Assembly (NCBI RefSeq): GCF_000717745.1
Contig: NZ_JOBH01000006.1
Span: forward strand, 62,001 to 126,000
Reading direction: 5' to 3'
DNA length: 64,000 nucleotides
Source: Streptomyces violens
Lineage (GTDB): Bacteria; Actinomycetota; Actinomycetes; Streptomycetales; Streptomycetaceae
A program made the position numbers and the translations under genes. The notes below the pieces were generated by a model. That model had not been told where the DNA came from and ran no database searches. It saw only the letters and a program-made list of their open reading frames with translations. Shown here piece by piece: positions 34,538 to 43,149 of the stretch (position 1 is its first letter; each line of letters starts with the position of its first letter).

Positions 34538-36181
34538 ATGCGCGTCCTTGGTGTCAACGCTCTCTTTCATGACCCCGCAGCAGCCCTCGTCATCGACGGC
34601 AGGACCGTCGCGGCCGCGGAGGAGGAACGCTTCAGCCGCCGTAAGCACGGCAAGCGTCCGGTCCCCTTCGCCGCCTGGGAACTGCCCGAGCTCTCCGCCC
34701 GCTGGTGCCTGGAACAGGCCGGCCTGACCCCCGCGGACCTCGACGCCGTCGCCTACTCCTACGACCCCGAACTCTCCCGCCCCGCCGAGATGATGGGCCT
34801 GGACGACCCCTGGGACCACCTCCGCCAGGAGTACGCCCGCCGGGCACCGGAGTTCCTCGCCGAAGCACTGCCGGGCCTGAAGCCCGAACGCGTCCGCTTC
34901 GTCGCCCACCACGTCGCCCACGCGGCCTCCGCCGGACTCGCCTCCCCGTACGACGACAGCGCCGTCCTGGTGCTCGACGGTCGCGGCGAGTGCGCCTCGC
35001 ACCTCGCGGGCGCCTACTCCGAAGGCGAGCTGAAGGTCCTCGCGGCCCAGGAACTCCCGCATTCCCTCGGCCTGTTCTACGAAGAACTCACCGACCACCT
35101 CGGCTTCCTGCGCAGCAGCGACGAGTACAAGGTGATGGCGCTCGCCTCCTACGGCACGCCCCGCTTCCGCGACCAGCTCCGCGAGTACGTCTACGCCGAC
35201 GGCACCGGCGGCTACGTCGCCGAGCACGTGCCCTGGGAGCGGATGGTGCCGCGCCGGCTCTCCGGCCGCCGCATCACCTCCGACCACGCCGACCTCGCCG
35301 CCAGCGCCCAGGCGTGCCTGGAGGACATGACGCTCGACCTCGGCCGCTGGCTGCACGACAAAACCGGCCGGCGGACCCTGTCGATGGCCGGCGGCGTCGC
35401 GCTGAACTGCGTGGCCAACTCCCGTCTGTACCGGGACGGTCCGTACGAGGACATCTGGGTCCAGCCCGCCGCCGGCGACGCCGGCACGGCGCTCGGCGCC
35501 GCGCTGCACGTCGCCCAGGAACAGGAAGCGGCCCCCGTCTCCCCGATGCCGACCGCGGCGCTCGGCCGCGGCTGGTCCGACGAGGAGCTGCGCGCCGTCC
35601 TGGAGGAGGCCGCCGTCCCGTACGAGGAGCCCGACGACATCGCCGAGGCGGTCGCCGAGGAGCTCGCGAACAACGGGATCGTCGCCTGGTACCAGGGCCG
35701 CAGCGAGTACGGCCCGCGGGCGCTCGGCCACCGCTCCCTGCTCGCCCACCCCGGACACCCGGACAACCTCGAACGGCTCAACGCCGTGAAGGGCCGCGAG
35801 GAGTTCCGGCCCGTCGCGCCGATGGTTCTGGAGGACCGGGCCGCCGAGCTGTTCGAGGGCGGGCCGCTGCCCAGCCCGTACATGCTCTTCGTGCACGACG
35901 TCCGCGAGCCGTGGCGCGCGAAGATCCCCGCCGTGGTGCACGTCGACGGCACGGCCCGCGTGCAGACCGTCGAGGAGCGCACCGAACCACTGGTGGCCCG
36001 CATGCTGGCGGCCTTCGACCGGCGCACCGGCATCCCCGTCGTGGTCAACACCAGCCTGAACACGGCGGGCCGCCCCATGGTCGACAGCCCGCGCGAGGCG
36101 CTGGAGTGCTTCGGCAGCGCGCCGGTCGACCTGCTGGCGATCGGGCCGTTCGCGGTCCGCCGGGGGAGGGCGTTCGCATGA
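34538..36181 (+). CDS. Carbamoyltransferase of the NodU/CmcH family
   Basis: A 547-residue O-carbamoyltransferase that moves a carbamoyl group from carbamoyl phosphate, through carbamoyl-adenylate, to a hydroxyl, usually of a sugar. N-terminal Kae1-like domain: VLGVNALFHDPAAALVIDG, EEERFSRRKHGKR, FVAHHVAHAASAG (metal-binding histidines), VLVLDGRGECASH and MAGGVALNCVANS. C-terminal YrdC-like domain: YQGRSEYGPRALGHRSLLAH and NAVKGREEFRPVAPMVL. All blocks are intact and the length is typical. Its place in a glycan operon points to carbamoylation of a sugar, quite possibly the heptose made by the neighbours. The ATGA overlap couples it to the next gene. Confidence 0.92.
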   Translation: MRVLGVNALFHDPAAALVIDGRTVAAAEEERFSRRKHGKRPVPFAAWELPELSARWCLEQAGLTPADLDAVAYSYDPELSRPAEMMGLDDPWDHLRQEYARRAPEFLAEALPGLKPERVRFVAHHVAHAASAGLASPYDDSAVLVLDGRGECASHLAGAYSEGELKVLAAQELPHSLGLFYEELTDHLGFLRSSDEYKVMALASYGTPRFRDQLREYVYADGTGGYVAEHVPWERMVPRRLSGRRITSDHADLAASAQACLEDMTLDLGRWLHDKTGRRTLSMAGGVALNCVANSRLYRDGPYEDIWVQPAAGDAGTALGAALHVAQEQEAAPVSPMPTAALGRGWSDEELRAVLEEAAVPYEEPDDIAEAVAEELANNGIVAWYQGRSEYGPRALGHRSLLAHPGHPDNLERLNAVKGREEFRPVAPMVLEDRAAELFEGGPLPSPYMLFVHDVREPWRAKIPAVVHVDGTARVQTVEERTEPLVARMLAAFDRRTGIPVVVNTSLNTAGRPMVDSPREALECFGSAPVDLLAIGPFAVRRGRAFA

Positions 36182-37236
36182 CACCCCCTGGCACCCCGGC
36201 AAGTACCGCGACCGACACCGCAGATCCCGCGCACCGCGCCGCCGGAGCGGACGTCTCCTACGCCGTCGTCATACCGACCCTCGGCAGGCCCTGCCTGAAG
36301 GACTGCCTGCGGTCCCTCGCCGAGGCCGGCGAGCCGTGGCCCGACCAGGTGGTACTGGTCGACGACCGGCCCGAGCCGGGGGAGCCGCTGCCGCTGGAGG
36401 CCGCCGGCCCGCTCCAGGACCGCATCCGTACGACGGCCGCCGGCGGGCGCGGCCCCGCCGCCGCCCGGAACGCGGGCCTGGCCGCCGTCGGCACCCCCTG
36501 GGTCGTCTTCCTCGACGACGACGTGCGGGTGACGCCCGACTGGAGCCGCCGGCTCACCGCCGACCTCGCCGCGTCGGATGTCCGCACAGGCGGCGTGCAG
36601 GGCCGTCTCCACGTGCCCCTCGACGCCGGCCGCCGCCACACCGACTGGGAGCGCGGCACCGCGGGCCTGGAAGGCGCCGCCTGGGCGACCGCCGACATGG
36701 CCTACCGCAGCGCGGCCCTCCGCGACGTCGGCGGCTTCGACGAGCGGTTCCCGCGCGCCTTCCGCGAGGACGCCGACCTGGCGCTGCGCGTGATGGACGC
36801 GGGCTGGACCCTGCGCCGGGGCGAGCGCGTCACCCACCACCCGGTACGCCCCGCCGACCGCTGGGTCTCCGTACGCGTCCAGCGCGGCAACGCCGACGAC
36901 GCGCTGATGCGGCGGCTGCACGGCGGCGACTGGTGGCACCGCGCCGACGCGCCGCGCGGCCGGCTCGCCCGGCACGCCGTCATCACCGCAGCCGCGACGG
37001 CAGCGGCAGCGCTGGCGCTGGCCCGCCGCCCGCGCGCCGCAGCGCTCGCCGGGTCCCTGTGGGCGCTGGGCACCGCCGAGTTCGCCTGGGCCCGCATCGC
37101 CCCCGGCCCGCGCACCCGGCACGAGGTCACCACCATGCTCTGCACCAGCGCGGTCATCCCGCCGCTCGCCGTCGCCCACCGTCTGCGCGGCGAGCTGGCG
37201 CACCGGCGCGCGGCGCCCTGGCGAGGTGCCGCATGA
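36178..37236 (+). CDS. Glycosyltransferase family 2, membrane-associated
   Basis: A 352-residue GT2 enzyme. The nucleotide-binding start is SYAVVIPTLGRPCLKDCLRS with VLVDDRP; the metal-binding DxD is in VVFLDDDVRVTPDWSRRL; the acceptor-side acidic motif is RAFREDADLALRVMDAGW. After the catalytic domain (about residues 25-265) there are two or three hydrophobic segments (VITAAATAAAALALA, LAGSLWALGTAEFAW, MLCTSAVIPPLAVAH) that should anchor it to the membrane. It transfers a sugar from a nucleotide donor to an unknown acceptor, perhaps lipid-linked. It overlaps both neighbouring genes by four bases. Confidence 0.88.
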   Translation: MTPPGTPASTATDTADPAHRAAGADVSYAVVIPTLGRPCLKDCLRSLAEAGEPWPDQVVLVDDRPEPGEPLPLEAAGPLQDRIRTTAAGGRGPAAARNAGLAAVGTPWVVFLDDDVRVTPDWSRRLTADLAASDVRTGGVQGRLHVPLDAGRRHTDWERGTAGLEGAAWATADMAYRSAALRDVGGFDERFPRAFREDADLALRVMDAGWTLRRGERVTHHPVRPADRWVSVRVQRGNADDALMRRLHGGDWWHRADAPRGRLARHAVITAAATAAAALALARRPRAAALAGSLWALGTAEFAWARIAPGPRTRHEVTTMLCTSAVIPPLAVAHRLRGELAHRRAAPWRGAA

Positions 37237-37859
37237 GCGATCCGCGCCACGACGACACGCTCCCCGCGGGGGATACGCCCGGCGGGCGGCACGAGCGGCC
37301 CGCCGCCGTCCTCTTCGACCGGGACGGCACCCTCATCGAGGACGTGCCCTACAACAGTGACCCGCGGCTGGTCCGCGTGCTGCCCGGCGTGCCCGAAGCG
37401 CTCCGGCTGCTGCGCACCGCCGGCATCCCCACCGCCGTCGTCAGCAACCAGTCGGGCGTGGGCCGCGGCCTGCTCACCGAGAATCAGGTACGCCTGGTCA
37501 ACGCCCGGGTGGACGACGCGCTCGGCGGCTTCGGCACGTGGGTGTACTGCCCGCACCACCCCGAGGCCGGCTGCCACTGCCGCAAGCCCAAGCCCGGCCT
37601 GGTCATCGAGGCGGCCCGGCGGCTCGCCGTGCCGGCCGAGAAGTGCGTGGTGATCGGGGACATCGGCGCCGACGTGCTGGCCGCACAGGCGGCCGGTGCC
37701 CGCGCTGTCCTCGTACCCAACGCCGTCACCCGCGCCGAGGAGATCACCGCCGCGCCGCACACCGCGCCCGACGTGCTCAGCGCCGTACGGCTGCTGCTCG
37801 GCCACGGCCCGGAGACCGCGCCCGTCCCCGTCGCGGAGACCTGGGGGTGGGACCGGTGA
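37233..37859 (+). CDS. gmhB: HAD-IIIA phosphatase, GmhB-like (heptose bisphosphate phosphatase)
   Basis: A 208-residue HAD-family phosphatase. The nucleophile motif is VLFDRDGTLIEDVPYNSDPR, motif II is VVSNQSGVGRGLL, the zinc loop is CPHHPEAGCHCRKPKPGL with the expected Cys/His set, and motif III is CVVIGDIGADVLAAQAAGA. This is the GmhB layout: it removes the phosphate from D-glycero-D-manno-heptose 1,7-bisphosphate before nucleotide activation. The presence of gmhA and hldE homologues in the same operon makes the assignment firm, though a histidinol-phosphatase-like enzyme has the same fold. It overlaps both neighbours. Confidence 0.87.
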   Translation: MSDPRHDDTLPAGDTPGGRHERPAAVLFDRDGTLIEDVPYNSDPRLVRVLPGVPEALRLLRTAGIPTAVVSNQSGVGRGLLTENQVRLVNARVDDALGGFGTWVYCPHHPEAGCHCRKPKPGLVIEAARRLAVPAEKCVVIGDIGADVLAAQAAGARAVLVPNAVTRAEEITAAPHTAPDVLSAVRLLLGHGPETAPVPVAETWGWDR

Positions 37860-38863
37860 GATCACTCGTGGTACGCCTCGACAGCTTCGGCGACGTGCTG
37901 CTGGCCGGCCCGGCCGTCCGGGCCGTCGCCGCGCAGTCCGAGCACGTGACCATGTTGTGCGGGCCGCGCGGTGAGGACGCGGCGCGAATGCTGCCCGGGG
38001 TCGACGAGGTACTGGTGTGGGAGGCGCCCTGGGAGGGCTTCAGCCCGCCGAGCGTCGAGGACGCCGATGTGGACGGCCTGATCCGCCGGGTGCGCGAGGG
38101 CGCGTACGACACGGCGCTCATCCTCACCTCGTTCCATCAGAGCCCGCTGCCCGCCGCCCTGTTGCTGCGGATGGCGCACGTCGGCCGGATCGGCGCCGAC
38201 AGCCGCGACCATCCCGGGCGGCTGCTGGACGTACGCCACCGGCGGCTGCCGGACCGGCACGAGGCCGAGGCCGCGCTCGACACCGCGGCCGCGCTCGGCT
38301 TCGTCCCCGAGCCCCGCGACGACGGCCGACTGCGCGTGCTGCCGCCGCCGGACACCGTGGGCCTCACCGGCAACGGCCCGTACGTCGTGGTGCACCCCGG
38401 CGCCAGCGCACCGGCCCGCGCCTGGAGCCCGTACCGCTGCGCCGAGGCGGTCGCCGCGCTCGCCGACGCGGGCCACCGCGTCATCGTCACCGGCGGCCCC
38501 GACGAGATCGGACTGACCCGGGAGGTCAGCGGCGAGGTGGCACGCGACCTCGGCGGCCGCACCGACTCCCGGAGCCTGGCCGGAGTGCTGCGCTCCGCCG
38601 ACGTCGTGGTCAGCGGGAACACCGGGCCCGCGCACCTGGCCGCGGCCGTCGGCACGCCCGTCGTGTCGCTGTTCGCTCCCGTGGTACCCGCCGAGCGGTG
38701 GGCGCCGTACGGAGTGCCGACGATCCTCCTCGGCGACCAGCAGGCGCCGTGCGCCGGGACCCGCGCGCGGCACTGCCCGCAGCCAGGACACCCCTGTCTG
38801 GACGACGTCACCGCGACGGACGTGGTGCTCGCCGTGCAGAAACTGCTCAAGGAGAGCACATGA
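37856..38863 (+). CDS. Glycosyltransferase family 9 (heptosyltransferase-like)
   Basis: A 335-residue GT9 enzyme, the family of LPS ADP-heptose:heptosyltransferases. Visible are the N-terminal LVVRLDSFGDVLLAGPAVRA, the central VVVHPGASAPARAWSPYRCA and the C-terminal sugar-nucleotide site VVSGNTGPAHLAAAVGTPVV followed by FAPVVPAERWAPYG. GT-B fold with two Rossmann halves. In a Gram-positive it cannot build LPS; with the heptose genes adjacent, a heptosyl transfer to another acceptor is the likely reaction. It starts with GTG overlapping the gmhB stop. A second GT9 is at 43149. Confidence 0.9.
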   Translation: MRSLVVRLDSFGDVLLAGPAVRAVAAQSEHVTMLCGPRGEDAARMLPGVDEVLVWEAPWEGFSPPSVEDADVDGLIRRVREGAYDTALILTSFHQSPLPAALLLRMAHVGRIGADSRDHPGRLLDVRHRRLPDRHEAEAALDTAAALGFVPEPRDDGRLRVLPPPDTVGLTGNGPYVVVHPGASAPARAWSPYRCAEAVAALADAGHRVIVTGGPDEIGLTREVSGEVARDLGGRTDSRSLAGVLRSADVVVSGNTGPAHLAAAVGTPVVSLFAPVVPAERWAPYGVPTILLGDQQAPCAGTRARHCPQPGHPCLDDVTATDVVLAVQKLLKEST

Positions 38864-39822
38864 ACATCCTCATCTGGCATGTGCACGGCTCCTGGATCAC
38901 CGCATTCGTCCAGGGGGCGCACACCTACCTGGTCCCGGTGACACCGGACCGCGGCCCGGACGGCCTGGGCCGCGCCCGGACCTGGGACTGGCCGGCCTCC
39001 GTCCAGGAACTCTCCCCGGAGCAGCTGCGCGAGGCCGACATCGACCTGATGGTCCTGCAACGCCCGCACGAGGTGGAGCTGGCGTACGAATGGACCGGGC
39101 GGCGCCCGGGACGCGACGTCCCCGCGGTCTACGTCGAGCACAACAGCCCGCACGAGACGCCCGTGGACACCCGTCATCCGCTCGCCGACCGGGACGACAT
39201 CCCGCTCGTCCACGTGACCCACTTCAACCGGCTGATGTGGGACAACGGCCGCGCCCCGACCACCGTCGTGGAGCACGGCATCATCGACCCGGGCCCGCGC
39301 TGGACCGGCGCGGAGCGGCGGGCCGCCGTCGTCGTCAACGAACCGGTGCGGCGCGGCCGTACCACCGGCACCGACCTGCTGCCGCGGTTCGCCGCCGCGG
39401 CGCCGCTGGACGTCTTCGGCATGCGCACCGACGGGCTGGCCCGCCACCTGGGCCTGGCACCGGACCGGTGCCGCACCCGTGACCTGCCGCAGGACGAGCT
39501 CCACACGGTGCTGGCCCGCTGCCGGGTGTATGTGCACCCGATCCGGTGGACTTCGCTCGGGCTCTCCCTGCTGGAAGCCATGTTCCTCGGGATGCCCGTC
39601 GTGGCACTGGACACCACCGAGGTACGCGAGGCCGTCCCCGAGGGGGCCGGCGTGGTCTCGAACCGGCTGGAGACGCTGACCGACGCGGTCCGCGCCTTCA
39701 CCGCCGACCGGGACCTCGCCGAACGGACGGGCCGGGAAGCGAGGGCCGCCGTACAGGCCCGCTATGGGGTGGGGCGCTTCCTGGACGACTGGGATCAACT
39801 CATGAAAGAGGTCACGCGATGA
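38860..39822 (+). CDS. Glycosyltransferase family 4-like protein
   Basis: A 320-residue GT-B glycosyltransferase. The N-terminus NILIWHVHGSWITAFVQGAH is a GT4-type opening; VPAVYVEHNSPHETPVD and VTHFNRLMWDNG resemble families that glycosylate in actinomycetes and cyanobacteria. The C-terminal donor site has YVHPIRWTSLGLSLLEAMFL and GMPVVALDTTEVREAVP (a variant of the EX7E motif with LLEAM). Donor and acceptor are unknown. It overlaps its neighbours by four bases at both ends. Confidence 0.83.
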   Translation: MNILIWHVHGSWITAFVQGAHTYLVPVTPDRGPDGLGRARTWDWPASVQELSPEQLREADIDLMVLQRPHEVELAYEWTGRRPGRDVPAVYVEHNSPHETPVDTRHPLADRDDIPLVHVTHFNRLMWDNGRAPTTVVEHGIIDPGPRWTGAERRAAVVVNEPVRRGRTTGTDLLPRFAAAAPLDVFGMRTDGLARHLGLAPDRCRTRDLPQDELHTVLARCRVYVHPIRWTSLGLSLLEAMFLGMPVVALDTTEVREAVPEGAGVVSNRLETLTDAVRAFTADRDLAERTGREARAAVQARYGVGRFLDDWDQLMKEVTR

Positions 39823-41048
39823 AGCACGAAGCATCCGCCCCCCACGTCGCCATGGTCTCCGAGCACGCCAGCCCGCTGGCCGCACTCGGCGGTCCGGACG
39901 CGGGCGGTCAGAACGTGTACGTGGCACAGCTCGCCCGGCACCTCGTCCGCCGCGGGCACGACGTCACGGTCTACACCCGGCGTGACGATCCCGCACTGGC
40001 GCACACGGTCACCACCCACGACGGCTTCAAGGTCGTGCACGTACCGGCCGGCCCCCCGGCCCCCGTGCCGAAGGACGAACTCCCCGCCCACATGCCGGAG
40101 TTCGGCCGCTACCTGGCGCGCACCTGGGCCGCCGCGCCGCCCGGCCTCGTGCACGCGCACTTCTGGATGTCGGGCACGGCGGCCCTGGCCGGCGCCCGCG
40201 ACCTGGGCATCCCCGTCGTCCAGACGTACCACGCGCTCGGCACCGTCAAGCGGCGCTATCAGGGCTCGGACGACACCAGCCCGCCCGAGCGCATCGAGAC
40301 CGAGGCCCGGATCGGCAGAAGCTGCCGCCGCGTCCTCGCGACCTGCTCCGACGAGGTCGGCGAACTGCTCGCGATGGGCATCCCGCGCGACCACGTACGC
40401 GTCGTGCCGTGCGGCGTGGACACCACCCACTTCGCGCCCGTCCCCGGAGCCCGGCGCCCGGACGCCCCCAAACGGCTGCTCGCCGTCGGCCGGCTCGTCC
40501 CCCGCAAGGGCTTCGACCGGGCCATCCGCGCCCTGGCCGGCATCCCGGACGCCGAACTCCTCATCGCCGGCGGGCCGGACGAGCCGCTGCTCTTCGACGA
40601 CCCCGAGGCGAACCGGCTGCGCAAGGTGGCCGAGGAGCACGGCGTGGGCGAGCGGGTACGGCTGCTGGGCCGGGTCTCGCACGAGGAGATGCCCGCCCTG
40701 ATGTCCAGCGCCGACCTGGTGCTCTCCCTGCCGCGCTACGAGCCGTTCGGCATCGTCCCCATCGAGGCGATGGCCTGCCGCACCCCGGTGGTCGCCACCG
40801 CCGTCGGCGGGCACCTCGACACGGTCGTCGACGGCGTCACCGGCGTCCTCGTACCGCCCGTCGAGGAGCACGGCCTGGACCGGATCATCCGGAACCTGCT
40901 GGCCGACCCCGAACTGCTCGCCCGCCTCGGCGCCGCGGGCCGCGAACGCGCCCTGGACCGCTACACCTGGGAGCGCGTCGCGCAAGGCGTCTCCGCCGTC
41001 TACGACGGCCTGCTCTCCGTACCCGCACTCTCGGGGGTGGCCCGATGA
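39819..41048 (+). CDS. Glycosyltransferase family 4 (group 1)
   Basis: A 409-residue retaining glycosyltransferase. The N-terminal domain has VAMVSEHASPLAALGGPDAG followed by GQNVYVAQLARHLVRRGHDV, the pattern of sucrose-phosphate-synthase and MshA-like enzymes. The C-terminal donor domain has LLAVGRLVPRKGFDRAIRAL, the EX7E motif in RYEPFGIVPIEAMACRTPVV and GGHLDTVVDGVTGVLVPP. It is expected to add a hexose or related sugar to the growing glycan. It overlaps the previous gene and the SIS isomerase gene. Confidence 0.9.
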   Translation: MKHEASAPHVAMVSEHASPLAALGGPDAGGQNVYVAQLARHLVRRGHDVTVYTRRDDPALAHTVTTHDGFKVVHVPAGPPAPVPKDELPAHMPEFGRYLARTWAAAPPGLVHAHFWMSGTAALAGARDLGIPVVQTYHALGTVKRRYQGSDDTSPPERIETEARIGRSCRRVLATCSDEVGELLAMGIPRDHVRVVPCGVDTTHFAPVPGARRPDAPKRLLAVGRLVPRKGFDRAIRALAGIPDAELLIAGGPDEPLLFDDPEANRLRKVAEEHGVGERVRLLGRVSHEEMPALMSSADLVLSLPRYEPFGIVPIEAMACRTPVVATAVGGHLDTVVDGVTGVLVPPVEEHGLDRIIRNLLADPELLARLGAAGRERALDRYTWERVAQGVSAVYDGLLSVPALSGVAR

Positions 41049-41671
41049 CCGCACTCGACGACGGCCGGCACTGCGACGAACTGCAGGACGCGCTGGCCCG
41101 CTTCCGCGCTTCCGCCTCCCGCATCGAATCCTGGGGCAGCCGCCTCGCCGACCGCCTCGGCCGGGGCGCCCGGCTGCTGGTCGCCGGCAACGGCGGCAGC
41201 GCGGCCCAGGCCCAGCACCTCACCGCCGAACTCGTCGGCCGGTACCGCGAGGACCGCCCGGCCTACTCGGCGCTCGCACTGCACGCCGACACCTCCTCCA
41301 CCACCGCCATCGCCAACGACTACGGCGTGCAGGAGGTGTTCGCCCGGCAGACCCGCGCCCACGGCCGCCCCGGCGACGTCCTGCTGCTGATGTCCACCAG
41401 CGGCGCCAGCGCCAACCTGCTGACCGCCGCCACCGAGGCCCGCCGCATCGGCATGACCGTCTGGGCACTGACCGGACCGGCCCCCAACCCGCTGGAGGCG
41501 GCCGGGGACGAGGCGCTGTGCGTGGACGCGCCGGTGCCCGCCACCGTCCAGGAACTCCACCTGGTCGCCGTCCACATGATCTGCGAGGCGTTCGACCGGA
41601 CCGTCGCCCGGCAGGAGGGCGCCGTACGCCAGGAACCGGTCCTGGACACCGTACGGGTGGAGGAAGCATGA
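41045..41671 (+). CDS. gmhA: SIS-domain phosphoheptose isomerase (GmhA-like)
   Basis: A 208-residue SIS-domain protein matching GmhA, which converts sedoheptulose 7-phosphate to D-glycero-D-manno-heptose 7-phosphate, the first step of heptose activation. Matches to E. coli GmhA are LVAGNGGSAAQAQHLTAELV followed by GRYREDRPAY, AIANDYG, VLLLMSTSGASANLLTA and the C-terminal VQELHLVAVHMICEAFD. The glutamate in TAEL and the His in QELHLVAVH are the expected catalytic and zinc-binding residues. Length is normal. The gene sits directly before hldE with a four-base overlap. Confidence 0.92.
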   Translation: MTALDDGRHCDELQDALARFRASASRIESWGSRLADRLGRGARLLVAGNGGSAAQAQHLTAELVGRYREDRPAYSALALHADTSSTTAIANDYGVQEVFARQTRAHGRPGDVLLLMSTSGASANLLTAATEARRIGMTVWALTGPAPNPLEAAGDEALCVDAPVPATVQELHLVAVHMICEAFDRTVARQEGAVRQEPVLDTVRVEEA

Positions 41672-43149
41672 GCCGTAACGCCCCACTGCTCGTCGTCGGC
41701 GACAGTCTGCTCGACCACGACCTCTCCGGACGCGCCGAACGCCTCGCGCCCGACGCGCCGGTACCCGTGCTGAAGGGACTGCGCCGCACCGTCCGGCCGG
41801 GCGGCGCGGCGCTCGCCGCCTGCCTGGCCGCCGAGGACGGCCGCGAGGTCACCTTCGTCACCGCGCTCGGCGACGACGAGACCAGCCGTACCCTGCGCCG
41901 GCTGCTCTCCGACCGGGTCCGGCTCGTCGAACTCCCGCTGTCCGGCGCGCTGTCCAGCAAGACCCGGCTGATGGCACGGGACCGCCCGCTGCTCCGCCTG
42001 GACGAGGGCGACGGCCGGGCGGGCGGCGCCACGGAGGAGGCCGAGCAGGCCATCGCCGCCGCCGGCGCCGTGCTCGTCGCGGACTACGGCCGGGGCACCG
42101 CCGACGCCGTACGCGGCGCGCTCGCCCGCGCCGCCCGGCACGTGCCCCTCGTCTGGGACCCGCACCCCAACGGGCAGCCGCCCGTCCCGGGCGTGAAGCT
42201 GGCCACCCCGGCGGCCGCCGAGGCGCGCACCTTCGCCACCGCGCTCGCCGAGGACGCCCGTCCGGTGACCCGTGCCCGGTCCGGCCGCGACGAGCCGGCT
42301 TCCGACGGCGCGCGCGTCCAGCTCGCCCAGGCGGCGGCCGACGCCCGTTCGCTGCTGCGGTCCTGGAAGGCCGCCTCGGTGGCGGTGACGATGGGGGAGC
42401 GCGGCGCGCTGCTGACGCACGGTGAGGCGCCCATGCTGGTGCCCGCACCGTGGAACGCGCAGGGCGACGCCTGCGGCGCCGGGGACTGCTTCGCCGCCTG
42501 CGCCGCCGGGCTGCTGGCCGACGACGCGCTGCCCGAGGACGCCGTACAGGGCGCGGTCCACGCGGCCACCCGGTTCGTCGAGGACGGCGGCGCACACGGC
42601 TTCACCACCCACTTCACCGCCGCGGCCGCACCACAGGGCGGCGGCGAGAGCGCGGCCGAACTCGCGGCCCGGGTACGCGCCGCGGGCGGCACCGTCGTCG
42701 CGGCCGGCGGCTGCTTCGACCTGCTGCACGCCGGCCACGTCGCGCTGCTCCAGGCCGCACGCCGGGCCGGCGACTGCCTCATCGTGTGCCTGAACTCCGA
42801 CGCGTCCGTACGCCGTCGCAAGGGCGACGAACGGCCCATCGTGCCCGAGGCCGACCGGGTACGCGTCCTCCAGGCGCTGGGCTGCGTCGACGCCGTCACC
42901 GTCTTCGAAGAGGACACGCCCGAACAGGTACTCCAGGAACTCCGCCCGCACATCTGGGTCAAGGGCGGCGACTACGCCCTGACCCGGATGCCGGAGACGG
43001 AGGTACTGGAGGGCTGGGGCGGCCAGGTCATGCTGCTGCCGTACCTCGACGGACGGTCCAGCACCAAGCTGGCCGAGCGCGCCGCCGGCCGGCTCGCCGA
43101 GCCGCACGGCGACCCGCTGCCCGGCGCCGCGGCCGACAGGGTGGTGTGA
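41668..43149 (+). CDS. hldE: Bifunctional heptose kinase/nucleotidyltransferase (HldE-like)
   Basis: A 493-residue two-domain enzyme. Residues about 1-310 are a PfkB-type kinase (LVVGDSLLDHDLSGRAERLA, DAPVPVLKGL, and the catalytic GDACGAGDCFAACAAGLLAD). Residues about 335-480 are a cytidylyltransferase-fold domain with VVAAGGCFDLLHAGHVALLQ (HxGH motif), LNSDASVRRRKGDERPIVP, IWVKGGDY and the end motif GRSSTKLAE. In HldE these phosphorylate heptose 7-phosphate to the 1,7-bisphosphate and later form ADP-heptose. The nucleotide base used here (ADP or GDP) cannot be read from sequence. The gene joins gmhA and a GT9 gene by overlaps. Confidence 0.92.
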   Translation: MSRNAPLLVVGDSLLDHDLSGRAERLAPDAPVPVLKGLRRTVRPGGAALAACLAAEDGREVTFVTALGDDETSRTLRRLLSDRVRLVELPLSGALSSKTRLMARDRPLLRLDEGDGRAGGATEEAEQAIAAAGAVLVADYGRGTADAVRGALARAARHVPLVWDPHPNGQPPVPGVKLATPAAAEARTFATALAEDARPVTRARSGRDEPASDGARVQLAQAAADARSLLRSWKAASVAVTMGERGALLTHGEAPMLVPAPWNAQGDACGAGDCFAACAAGLLADDALPEDAVQGAVHAATRFVEDGGAHGFTTHFTAAAAPQGGGESAAELAARVRAAGGTVVAAGGCFDLLHAGHVALLQAARRAGDCLIVCLNSDASVRRRKGDERPIVPEADRVRVLQALGCVDAVTVFEEDTPEQVLQELRPHIWVKGGDYALTRMPETEVLEGWGGQVMLLPYLDGRSSTKLAERAAGRLAEPHGDPLPGAAADRVV